Shown piece after piece: positions 37,920-49,014 of a stretch of DNA of 64,000 bases. The notes below the pieces were generated by a model. It did not search any database, was not told the origin of the DNA, and saw nothing but the letters and a program-made list of their open reading frames with translations. The translations under genes and the position numbers were made by a program. The stretch's first letter is position 1, and the number at the start of each line of letters is the position of its first letter. This stretch comes from Orientallactaga sibirica (taxonomy: Eukaryota > Chordata > Mammalia > Rodentia > Dipodidae), in assembly GCA_036365145.1 (NCBI GenBank), contig JAEOAD010001944.1:62001-126000 (forward strand). Direction: 5' to 3'.

Positions 37920-39067
37920 TTTTTTTTTATCAATATATATTTTTTATTTATATTATTCTGATTTTACATTCATAGTATTGGTTCCATTGTCCTCCTCCCC
38001 TTCCTCCCACTTTCAAAGGGGCCCTCATCAATGGGGAATGTTTATCATGCATTGTGAGTTTGCTCAAGAGTTCTGGTGGATAGGCCCCAGTCTCTGTGCA
38101 TAATGCCCCAACTTGTGACTCTAACAATCTTTCCGCCCCCTCTTCCGCGATTTTCCCTGAGCCACATTGGGGTCATTTTAGTTCTGCTTCCTTGATGAGG
38201 TTTTGGGAGCCTCTGTGTCTCTGGATATCTGGCTAATGACTGGAGTTGGATGTTCTCTGTATTTATCTCCTTCAGCCTTTTTCTGGTGTTGTGATCGCCT
38301 TGAGCGCTGTATTCTTACCCTTCCCCTGCGTTTTTCTATGGTTTCAGCTGGTGAGGTGTGGTTAGCTGATCCTCCCTTCAGGTTCATTGTCCACCTGAAA
38401 AGAGATAAGCAAATTCTCCAAAGGAGAGAGAAGTTAGTACTAGATAGAAGGGATAACCATATATGTTTTGGAGGGAACTTTATATGCATTGGCTCTCTTC
38501 TAGCCCACATTTGGTGGCCACTAGATCTTGGAGACTGAGCTCATTTTTTGTACATGGCTTTGACTTATTTCCCAGTTCCAGCAATGAGTTCCATTCCACT
38601 GAATGGATTTATTAGCCAAATCAAGAGCAGTTCGTAACCCACCATGGCTGTTTGCCACTACTGCACTTGTATGAGCATTACATCAGATTGTTTCCTGCTG
38701 GGCATCTTAGACTGCAAGTTGTTTGGACCAATGTCAGACATTTTCCCCCAGTTGCTCATGTAGCACCCTCTGGTACTAGACTCGCTAACTGTCTGGGGAC
38801 TGACCTTCTTCCAGATTCTGGCCAGGTCTCTCTGTGTTTGGTCTTACACACGTATGCTGTCTTCGACAGTAGGGTCTTACCATTAACCTCTGGTGGGTCA
38901 CCAAGTACTGTGACAGAAGTCTGTCTTTTTTGGGAAACCTTGTAGGTGTTTCAGATCAACAGCTCATTGTGGAAGTTAACCCCTTGCTGGCACTGGGAGT
39001 TATAAGTCTGCACCTAGGAAGGTGAGGGAGGAAAAAGATATATAATGTAAAAGAGAAAGTGAGTATA

Positions 39068-39131
39068 GAGAGGAGAGGGAGAGAGAGAGATAGAGAGAGA
39101 GGGAGAGAGAGGGAGAGAGAAGAGAAAGAGA
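39068..39131. repeat. (GA)n microsatellite, copy A
   Basis: An interrupted GAGAGA run on the + strand lies within the L1 3' UTR. It accounts for the serine/leucine-rich open frames read from the opposite strand. The partner at 48,668-48,731 has different interruptions and length. Confidence 0.93.
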
Positions 39132-39288
39132 AGCAGGACAAGATTAAAGTTGGCCTTCATCATGTTCTCTCCAGGTTCCTGTGGTTCGAGTATTCCCTCC
39201 ATAGGCCTGCTGAAGGATCACTGTTTTAGCCTGTTGTTCAGAGTAAAGGGTTTTGTATTATTTTTCCCTTTTGGGTCCCAATTTGTAT

Positions 39289-39365
39289 CCCCCGCTTGTC
39301 CTCCCTCCCACCCTCTGATTCCCTCCCACCATTACCTTCCCTCCATCCCACCCTCCTTCTTGTCT
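39289..39365 (-). repeat. L1 3' UTR polypurine (G-rich) tract, copy A
   Basis: The + strand shows repeated CCCTCCC/CCCACC motifs, so the element strand is a run of GGGAGG and GGGTGG groups. Such tracts are a known conserved feature of mammalian L1 3' UTRs and can in principle form G-quadruplexes. Copy B has the partner at about 48,889-48,965. Confidence 0.75.
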
Positions 39366-39414
39366 CGTCCTCAGAGTGTTTATTAGGTTTGGGCACATGT
39401 CACGTGGAATCCGG

Positions 39415-41923
39415 TTAGGGGCGACAGATAAATGAGACCATGCGACGATTATCTTTTTGTGCTTGGGTGAGCTCACTGAGGAAGATCTGTTCCATGTTTG
39501 ACCATTTTTTTCAAATTTCCTTATTTCATCTTTCCTTACTGCTACGTAGAATTCCATAGTATAGATATACCACATCTTTGTTATCCATTCATCTAGTGAT
39601 GGACACCTGGGTTGATTCAGCTCTTTGCTATTATGAATTGAGCAGCTATAAACATGGTTGAGCAAATGTTTCTGATCTGAGGCTTGGGGCCTTTAGGGTA
39701 AATGCCCAATAAAGGGAATAACTGGATCCACTGGTAAGTCTATGGCCAACCTTTTCAATAGTCTCCATATAGCTGTCCATAGTGGTTGAACCATTTTACA
39801 TTCCCACCAACAGTGAAGACTTGTTCCTATTTCTCCACAGCCTCGCCAGCATTTGTTTTCATTGTTTTTTTTAATGTTAGCCATCCTTACTGGGGTAAGG
39901 TGGAATCTCATAGTTGTTTTAATTTGCATTTCCCTGATGATTAGGGATGTTGAACATTTTCTTAAATGTGTGTTTGCTATTTGTATTTCTTCCTCTGAGA
40001 ACTCCCTGTGCAGTTCTCTGCCCCACTTTTGTGAGTGGGTTGATTGGTGATTTATTGTTTAGGTTTTGGAGTTCTTTGTAGATTCTAGAAATTAGGCCTT
40101 TGTCAGTTGTATAGCTGGTGAAAATTTTCTCCCATTCTGTGGGTATTCCGCTGGCTTTGGTTATTATATTTTTGTCAGTGAAAAAGCTTTTCAGCTTCAT
40201 GAGATCCCAATGGTTGAGTGATTGTTTAATTTCCTGAGCTGCTGAGGTTTTGTTCAGGAAATCTTTTCCCACTCCTATATCATGGAAGGTTCCTCCTATT
40301 TTTTCTTCCAGTAGTAGCAGAGTTTCTGGTTTTATATTAAGGTCTTTTATCCATTTGGACTTAATTTTTGTGCATGGAGAGATGTGTGTGTCGAGTTTCA
40401 TTTTCCTACATATGGTTGTCCAGTTTGTCCAGCACCATTTGTTGAAGATGCTGTCCTTTTCCATTCTACATTGCTAGGGCCTTTGTCAAATATCAAGTAG
40501 CTATAGTTTCTTGACCCAAAGTCTGGGTCTTCAATTCTGTTCCATTGGTCTATATTCCTGTTTTTGTGCCAGTACCAGGTTGTTTTTATTACAATGGCTT
40601 TGTAGTATAACTTTAGATCAGGTATGGTGATGCCTCCAGAGGTGTTTCTTTTGCTGAGGATGAGCTTGGATATCCGAGGCCTTCTGCCTTTCCATATGAA
40701 TTTTGAGATACTTTTTTCTATCTCATTGAAGGAAGTTGGGATTTTTATCGGCATTGCATTGAATCTATAAAGTGCTTTTGGTAAAATTGCCATTTTCACA
40801 ATGTTAATTCTACCAATCCAGGAGCATGGGAGGTCTTTCCATTTTTGTAGGACCTCCTCAATTTCCTTTTTGAGAGTTTTTATGTTTTCATTGTATAGGT
40901 CTTTCACTTCCTTAGTTAATGTTATTCCAAGGTATTTTATTTTCTTTGTTGCAATTGAAAATGGGACGATGTTAGTTATTTCTTTTTCTGTCTCTTTGTC
41001 CTTTGCATACAAAAAGGCTACTGATTTCTGTGCATTGATTTTGTATCCTGCTACTTTGCTGAAGGCGCTAATCACCTTTAAGAGTTTTGGGATGGAAGTT
41101 CTCGGGTCACTTATGTATAGAATCATGTCATCTGCGAATAGGGCTAACTTAACTTCTTCCTTTCCAATTTGTATCCCTTTGATTTCTTTCTCCTGTCTTA
41201 TTGCTTGAGCTAATACTTCTAGCACTATGTTGAAGAGCAGAGGTGAGAGTGGACACCCCTGCCTTGTTCCTGACCTCAATGGGAATTCCTTCAGCCTCTC
41301 CCCATTAAGAATTATTTGGGCTTTAGGTGCTTTATATATAGCCTTTATTATGTTGAGATAAGGGCCGTCCATACCTATTCTCTCCAATGTTTTGATCATG
41401 AAGTGATGTTGTATTTTGTCATAGGCCTTTTCTGCATCTATCGAAATGACCATGTGGTTTTTGTGTTTCAGCTTGTTTATGTGGTGTACTACATTGACAG
41501 ATTTCCGTATGTTGAACCACCCCTGCGTTCCAGGGATGAAGCCTACTTGATCAAGGTGGATAATGCTTTTGATGTACTGTTGAATTCGGTTTGCAAGAAT
41601 TTTGTTCAGGATCTTTGCATCTATGTTCATCAGAGAAATGGGCCTATAATTTTCCTTTCTTGTGGCGTCCCTTCCTGGTTTTGGAATTAGGGTGATACTA
41701 GCTTCATAAAAAGAGTTAGGGATCTCTCCCTGTTCTCCTATTGTGTGGCAGAGTTTGAGAAGAATTGGTTTCAGTTCTTCCATGAAGGTTTGGGAGAATT
41801 CTGCTGAGAAACCATCTGGTCCGGGATTCTTCTTTTGGGGAGGTGTTTGATTACCTCTTCGATCTCGAAGGGTGTGATGGGTTTGTTTAGGAAATTAATC
41901 TGCTCTGGGCTTAGCTTTGGTAG
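39415..41923 (-). pseudogene. L1 ORF2 (reverse transcriptase) fragment, copy A
   Basis: The longest open frame (40,398-41,783, 461 codons) carries the reverse-transcriptase core: motif A region [10 protein letters not shown] (residues 114-123), motif [12 protein letters not shown] (171-181) and the catalytic FADD (216-219). A downstream frame (39,693-39,929) carries the C-terminal zinc-knuckle-like CWRGCGEIG...LHCWWEC found in mammalian L1 ORF2. Frame is broken near 41,838 (an A-run), near 40,458 (a run one T shorter than in copy B), near 39,920, and near 39,505 (a T-run); the normal stop is at about 39,415. The endonuclease domain is absent. This is a pseudogene. Confidence 0.93.
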
Positions 41924-44900
41924 GTGTAATCTAACAAGATGTACAACTTAATAGGATAGCTTCATTTCTAACCTTGTTTGTTTAGAAAACAAACACCGTC
42001 ATTGCCAAATACTGTACTGTGTGAAATAAGCTAGTTCTCTTCTCGGAATAAGTTGCTTTCTTAAGAAGAATCTTCAGTGCAGCAAGATCAAACTTTCCTA
42101 GTTTGTGTAATTTAACAAGTTGGACAACTTAGTACATTCGCCTCATTTCCAACATACTTTGTTTAGAAAACAAACACCTTCATTGCCGAACACTGTACAG
42201 TGTGAAATAAGCTAGTTCTGTTCTCGGTATCAGTTGTTTCTTAAGAAGAATCTTCAGTGAAGCAAGATCAAACTTTCCTAGTTTGTGTAATCTAACAAGA
42301 TGTACAACTTAATAGATTAGCTTCATTTCTAAAGTAGTTTCTTTAGAAAACAAACACCTTCATTGCCGAACACTGTACTGTATGATATAAGCAAGTTCTG
42401 TTCTTGGAATGAGTTGATTTCTTCTGAAGGATCTTTAGTGCAGCAAGATCAAACTTTCCTAGTTTTTGTAATTTTACAAGTTGGACAACTTAGTACATTC
42501 GCCTCATTTTACACATACTTTGTTTAGAAAACAAACAATTTCATTGCCGCACACTGTTCTGTGTTAAATAAGCTAGTTCTGTTCTCGGAATGAGTTGCTT
42601 TCTTAAGAATAATCTTCAGTGAAGCAAGATCAAAATTTCCTAGTTTGTGTAATCTAACAAGATGTACAACTTAATAGGTTAGCTTCATTTCCAACGTAGT
42701 TTCTTTAGAAAACAAACACCTTCATTGCCGAACACAGTAGTGTGTGAAATAAGCTTGTTCAATTCTCAGAATGAGTTGATTTCTGATGAAGAGTCTTCAG
42801 TGCAGCAAGATCAAACTTTCCTGGTTTGTATAATCTAACAAGATGTACAACTTAATAGGTTAGCTTGATTTCTAACCTTGTTTGTTTAGTAAACAAACAC
42901 CGTCATTGCCGAACACAGTAGTGTGTGAAATAAGCTAGTTCTGTTCTCGGAAGGAGTTGCTTTCTTACGAAGAGTCTTCAGTACAGCAAGATCAAACGTT
43001 CCTGGTTTGTGTAATCTCACAAGATGTACAACTTCATAGGTTAGCTTCATTTCTAACGTAGTTTCCTTAGAAAACAAACACCTTCATTGCCGAACACTAT
43101 AATGTGTGAAATAAGCTAGTTCTGTTCTCGGAATGAGTTGCATTCTTAACAAGAAACTTCAGGGAAACAAGATCAAACTTTCCTAGTTTGTGTAATTTAA
43201 CAAGTTGGACAACTTAGTACATTCGCCTCATTTCCAACATGCTTCGTTTAGAAAACAAACACCTTCATTGCAAGAACACTGTACTGTGTGAAATAAGCTA
43301 GTTCTGTTCTCGGAATGAGTTGCTTTCTTAAGAAGAATCTTCAGTGCAGCAAGATCAAACTTTCCTGGTTTGTGTAATTTAACAAGTTGGAACTAGTACA
43401 TTTCGCCTCATTTCCAACATATTTTGTTTAGAAAACAAACACCTTCATTGCGAACACTGTACTGTGTGAAATAAGCTACTTCTGTTTCGGAATGAGTTGC
43501 TTTCTTAAGAAGAATCTTCAGTGAAGCAAGATCAAAATTTCCTAGTTTGTGTAATCTAACAAGATGTACACCTTAATAGATTAGCTTATATTTTTCATTT
43601 CCAACGTAGTTTTCTTTAGAAAACAAACACCTTCATTGCGAACACTGTAGTGTGTGAAATAAGCTAGTTCTGTTCTCGGAATGAGTTGCTTTCTTAAGAA
43701 GAATCTTCAGTGAAGCAAGATCAAACTTTCCTAGTTTGTGTAATCTAACAAGATGTACAACTTAATGGATTAGCTTCATTTCCAACGTAGTTTCTTTAGA
43801 AAACAAACACCTTCATTGCCGAACACTGTGCTGTGTGAAATAAGCTAGTTCTGTTCTCGGAATGAGTTGCTTTCTTACGAAGGATCTTTAGTGCAGCAAG
43901 ATCAAACTTTCCTAGTTTGTGTAATTTACCAAGTTGGACAACTTAGTACATTCGCCTCATTTCCAACATACTTTGTTTAGAAAACAAACACCTTAATTGC
44001 CGAACACTGTAGTGTGTGAAATAAACTAGTTCTGTTCTCGGAAGGAGTTGCTTTCGTAAGAAGAATCTTCAATGAAGATTTACAATAGATAGCTTCATTT
44101 CCAACATAGCTTCAAGATCAAAATTTTCTAGGTTGTGTAATCTAACATGATGTACAACTTAATAGATTAGCTTCATTTCCAACGTAGTTTCTTTAGAAAA
44201 CAAACACCTCCTTCCGTGAACACAGTAGTGTGTGAAATATGCTAGTTCTGTTCTCGGAATGAGTTGCTTTCATTTATAAGAGTCTTCATTGCAGCAAGAT
44301 CAAACGTTCCTGGTTTGTGTAAGCTAACAAGATGTACATCTTAATAGATTAGCTTCATTTATAACCTTCTGTGTTCAGAAAACAAACACCTTCATTGTTG
44401 AACACTGTACTGTATGAAATTAGCTGGTTCTGTTCTCGGAATGAGTTGCTTTCTTTCAAAGAATCTTCAGTGAGCAAGATCAAACACCTTTCCTGGTTTG
44501 TGTAATTTAACAAGTTGGAACTTAGTTCATTCGCCTCATTTCCAACATACTTTGTTTAGAAAACAAACACCTTCATTGCTAACACTGTACTATGTGAAAT
44601 AGACAAGCTAGTTCTGTTCTCGGAATGAGTTGCTTTCTTCTAAAGAGTCTTCAGTCCAGCAAGATCAAACTTTCCTAGTTTGTGTAATCTAACAAGATGT
44701 ACAACTTAATAGATTAGCTTCATTTCTAACGTAGTTTGTTTACAAAACAAAAACCGTCATTGCCAAAAGACTGAAATACTGTACTGTGTGAAATAAGCAA
44801 GTTCTCTTCTTAGAAAGAGTTGGTTTCTTTCTTTGAAGAGTCTTCAGTGCAGCAAGATCGAACTTTCCTAGTTTGTGTAATAAGCTAACAAGATTTACAA

Positions 44901-47515
44901 TTTAACTAGATTAGTCTTCATTTCAAACGTCGTTTCTTTGAAAACAAACACCTTCATTGCTGAACACTGTACTGTGTGAAATAAGCTAGTTCTCTTTTTC
45001 GAATGAGTTGCTTTCTTGATAAAGTCTTCAGTGCAGCAAGATCAAACTTTCCTGGTTTGTGTAATCTAACAAGATGTACATCTTAATAGATGTTTTCTTC
45101 ATTTCTAAACTTGTTTGTTTAGAAAATCAAACACCTTCATTGTCGAACACTGTACTGTGTGAAATAAGGTGGTTCTGTTCTCGAATGAGTTGTTTTCTTA
45201 CACAGAATCTTCAGTGCATCAAGATCAAACTTTTAGCTTTTGTAATTTCACAAGTTGAAACTTAGTACATTCTGCCTCATTGTGTGAACTTTGTTTAGAA
45301 AACAAACACCTTCATTTTTCGAACACTGTACTGTGTGAAATGAGCTACTTCTCTTTTCCGAATGAGCTGCTTTCTTACGAAAATTCTTCAGTGCAGAAAG
45401 ATCAAACTTTCCTAGTTTGTGTAATTTAACACCTTGGACAACTTAGCAGATTCGCCTCATTTCAACATACTTTGTTTATAAAGAAACACCTTCATTGCCG
45501 AATACTGTACTGTGTGAAATAAGCTAGTTCTCATCTCGGAATGAGTTGCTTTCTTACGAAGAATATTCAGTGCAGCAAGATCAAACTTTCCTAGTTTTGT
45601 GTAATCTAACAAAATGTACAACAATACATTAGCTTCATTTCTAACTTACTTTGTTTAGAAAATAAACACCCTCATTAACATTGTACTTTGTGAAATAAGC
45701 TAGTTCTGTTCTTGGAATGAGTTGCTTCCTTCTGAAGAATCTTCAGTGAAGCAAGGTCAAACTTTCCTAGTTTCTGTAAAATAACAAGATGCACAACTTA
45801 ATAGATGAGCTTCATTTCTAACGTAGTTTCTTTAGAAAACAAACACCTTCAGCATTGAACACTGTACTGTGTGAAATAAGCTAGTTCTGTTCTGGAATGA
45901 GTTGCTTTCTTACGAAGAATCTTCAGTGAACCAAGATCAAACTTTCCTAGTTTGTGTAATTTAACAAGTTGGATAACTTAGTACATAGCCTCATTTCCAA
46001 CATACTTCGTTTAGAAAACAAACACCTTCATTGTCGAACACTGTACTGTGTGAAATAAGCTAGTTCTGCTCTGGAATGAGTTGCTTTCTTAAGAAGAATC
46101 TTCAGTGCAGCAAGATCAAACTTTCCTAGTCTGTGTAATTTAACAAGTTGGACAACTTAGTACATTCGCCTCATTTCCAACATACTTTGTTTAGAAAACA
46201 AACACCTTCATTGCCAAACCCTTTACTGTGTGAAATAAGCTCGTTCTGTTCTCTTAATGAGTTCCTTTCTTAAGAAGAATCTTCAGTGAAGCAAGATCAA
46301 ACTTTCCTAGTTTGTGTAATACAACAAGATGTACAACTTAAGAGATTAGCTTCATTTTCACGTAGTTTCTTTAGAAAACAAACACCTTCATTGCCAAACA
46401 CTGTACTGTGTGACATAAGCTATTTCATCACTCTCGGGAATGAGTTGCTTTCTTAAGAAGAATCTTCAGTGCAACAAGATCAAACTTTCCTAGTTTGTGT
46501 AATCTAACAAGATGTACAACTTAATGGATTAGCTTCATTTCCAATGTAGTTTCTTTAGAAAACAAACACCTTCATTGCCGAACACTGTACTTTGTGAAAT
46601 AAGCTAGTTTTGTTCTCGGAATGACTTGCTTTCTTAAGAAGAATCTTCTGAGAAGCAAGATCAAAATTTCCTGGTTTTGTGTAATCTGCCAAGATTCATA
46701 CAACTTAATAGATTAGCTTCATTTCTCATGTAGTTTTGTTTAGAAAACAAACACCGTCATGGCCAAAATACTGTACTGTGTGTGAAATAAGCTAGTTCTG
46801 TTCTCAGAAGGAGTTGCTTTCTTACGAAGATTCTTCAGTGCAGCAAGATCAAACTTTCCTAGTTTTGTGCAATCTAACAAGATGTACAACTGAAGAGATT
46901 AGCTTCATTTCAACGTAGTTTCTTTAGAAAACAAACACCTTCATTGCCGAATACTGTACTGTGTGTAAAAAGCTAGTTGTGTTCTCAGAATGAGTTGCTT
47001 TCTTAAGAAGAATCTTCAGTGAAGCAAGATCAAACTTTCCTAGTTTGTGTAATCTAACAAGATGTACAACTTGTAGGTTAGCTTCATTTCTAACCTTTTT
47101 ATTTAGAAAACAAACACCTTCATTGCCAAATAATGTACTTGTGAAATACGCCAGTTCTCTTCTCCAAACGAGATGGTTTCTTGCAAAGAGTGTTCAGTAC
47201 AGCAAGATCAAACTTTCCAAGGTTGTGTAATCTAACAAGATGTGCAATTTAATAGATTAGCTTCATTTCTGACATAGTTTTTTAGAAACCAAACACCTTC
47301 ATTGTTGAACACTGTACTGTGTGAAATAAGCTAGTTCTGTTCTTGGAATGAGTTGCTTTCTTAAGAAGAATCTTCAGTGAAGCAAGATCAAACTTTCCTA
47401 GTTTGTGTAATCTAACAAGTTGTACAATTTAATAGATTATCTTCATTTCTAAGGTAGTTTCTTTACAAAACAAACACCTTCCTTGCCAAACACTGTACTG
47501 TGTGAAATAAGCTAC
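41924..47515. repeat. 181-bp satellite between the two L1 copies
   Basis: About 31 main-family monomers with types A and B interspersed. A run at 44,310-45,840 is related to 16,270-18,110 and 22,940-24,790. From about 43,390 the text departs from normal monomers in ways not seen in cleaner blocks: lost single bases (CATTGCGAAC, CTGTTTCGGAAT), and odd insertions near 43,590, 44,070-44,105, 44,770, 45,280 and 46,430. Copy B is regular at these same points. No gene is seen. Confidence 0.92.
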
Positions 47516-48667
47516 TTTTTTTTTTATCAATATATATTTTTATTTATATTATTCTGATTTTACATTCATAGTATTGGTTCCATTGTCCTCCTCCCCTTCC
47601 TCCCACTTTCAAAGGGGCCCTCATCAATGGGGAATGTTTATCATGCATTGTGAGTTTGCTCAAGAGTTCTGGTGGATAGGCCCCAGTCTCTGTGCATAAT
47701 GCCCCAACTTGTGACTCTAACAATCTTTCCGCCCCTCTTCCGCGATTTTCCTGAGCCACATTGGGGTCATTTAGTTCTGCTTCCTTGATGAGGTTTTGGG
47801 AGCCTTCTTGTCTCTGGATATCTGGCTAATGACTGGAGTTGGATGTTCTCTGTATTTATCTCCTTCAGCCTTTTTCTGGTGTTGTGATCGCCTTGAGCGC
47901 TGTATTCTTACCCTTCCCCTGCGTTTTTCTATGGTTTCAGCTGGTGAGGTGTGGTTAGCTGATCCTCCCTTCAGGTTCATTGTCCACCTGAAAAGAGATA
48001 AGCAAATTCTCCAAAGGAGAGAGAAGTTAGTACTAGATAGAAGGGATAACCATATATGTTTTGGAGGGAACTTTATATGCATTGGCTCTCTTCTAGCCCA
48101 CATTTGGTGGCCACTAGATCTTGGAGACTGAGCTCATTTTTGTACATGGCTTTGACTTATTTCCCAGTTCCAGCAATGAGTTCCAGTTCCAATTCCACTG
48201 AATGGATTTATTAGCCAAATCAAGAGCAGTTCGTGTAACCCACCATGGCTGTTTGCCACTACTGCACTTGTATGAGCATTACATCAGATTGTTTCCTGCT
48301 GGGCATCTTAGACTGCAAGTTGTTTGGACCAATGTCAGACATTTCCCCCAGTTGCTCATGTAGCACCCTCTGGTACTAGACTCGCTAACTGTCTGGGGAC
48401 TGACCTTCTTCCAGATTCTGGCCAGGTCTCTCTGTGTTTGGTCTTACATTTGTTAATGCTGGGAATACAGTCAGGGTCTTACCATTAACTCTGGTGGGTC
48501 ACCAAGTACTGTGACAGAAGTCTGTCTTTTTGGGAAACCTTGTAGGTGTTTCAGATCAACAGCTCATTGTGGAAGTTAACCCCTTGCTGGCACTGGGAGT
48601 TATAAGTCTGCACCTAGGAAGGTGAGGGAGGAAAAAGATATATAATGTAAAAGAGAAAGTGAGTATA

Positions 48668-48731
48668 GGAGAGGAGAGAGAGAGAGAGAGGAGAGAGAGA
48701 GGGGAGAGAGGAGAGAGAGAAGAGAAAGAGA
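48668..48731. repeat. (GA)n microsatellite, copy B
   Basis: This is the partner of the run at 39,068-39,131, with a different interruption pattern. That is consistent with slippage since duplication or with sequencing error. Confidence 0.9.
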
Positions 48732-49014
48732 AGCAGGACAAGATTAAAGTTGGCCTTCATCATGTTCTCTCCAGGTTCCTGTGGTTCGAGTATTCCCTCC
48801 ATAGGCCTGCTGAAGGATCACTGTTTTAGCCTGTTGTTCAGAGTAAAGGGTTTTGTATTATTTTTTCCCTTTTGGGTCCCAATTTGTATCCCCGCTTGTC
48901 CTCCCTCCCACCCTCTGATTCCCTCCCACCATTTACTTCCCTCCATCCCACCCTCCTTCTTGTCTCGTCCTCAGAGTGTTTATTAGGTTTGGGCACATGT
49001 CACGTGGAATCCGG

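Larger units (their letters stand above)
37930..39414 (-). mobile_element. L1 3' UTR, copy A
   Basis: The stretch between the ORF2 stop and the tail is long for an L1 3' UTR, at about 1.5 kb. On the element strand it holds a G-rich purine tract (39,289-39,365), a typical L1 3' UTR feature, and a GA/TC microsatellite (39,068-39,131). Open frames of 60-111 codons here occur on both strands and are duplicated with the element; none looks like a gene. Confidence 0.82.
37920..41923 (-). mobile_element. 5'-truncated LINE-1, copy A
   Basis: About 4.0 kb of L1 lies in reverse orientation: a T-run at 37,920-37,929 (poly(A) tail on the element strand), then a 3' UTR of about 1.5 kb, then ORF2 from its stop near 39,415 to the truncation at 41,923. 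The 5' UTR, ORF1 and the endonuclease part of ORF2 are missing, as is common when reverse transcription stops early. No target-site duplication is visible. Satellite stops at AATAAGCTACTTC on the left and resumes at GTGTAATCTAAC on the right, so roughly 70 bp of monomer is missing. The element is dead and cannot move itself. Confidence 0.95.
37390..46985. repeat. 9.6-kb tandem duplication, copy A (satellite + L1 + satellite)
   Basis: This copy matches approx. 46,990-56,575 at an offset of 9,591-9,598 bp throughout, including the L1 and its exact junctions (41,923 vs 51,514) and flanking satellite variants (42,886 vs 52,477). The left and right limits lie within about 85 bp of identical satellite (GAATGAGTTGC through GTACAACTT), so the exact crossover point cannot be placed. 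Unequal exchange between misaligned monomers would produce this. From about 43,390 onward copy A has many short insertions and deletions compared with copy B. Confidence 0.9.

Noticed and set aside
38178..39386. Open frames of 60-111 codons within the L1 3' UTR on both strands
   Set aside because: They overlap on opposite strands, include a GA/TC microsatellite translation, and recur in copy B only because the L1 was duplicated.
40250..41690. Open frames on the + strand across L1 ORF2
   Set aside because: They are antisense shadows of the reverse-transcriptase frame on the - strand.
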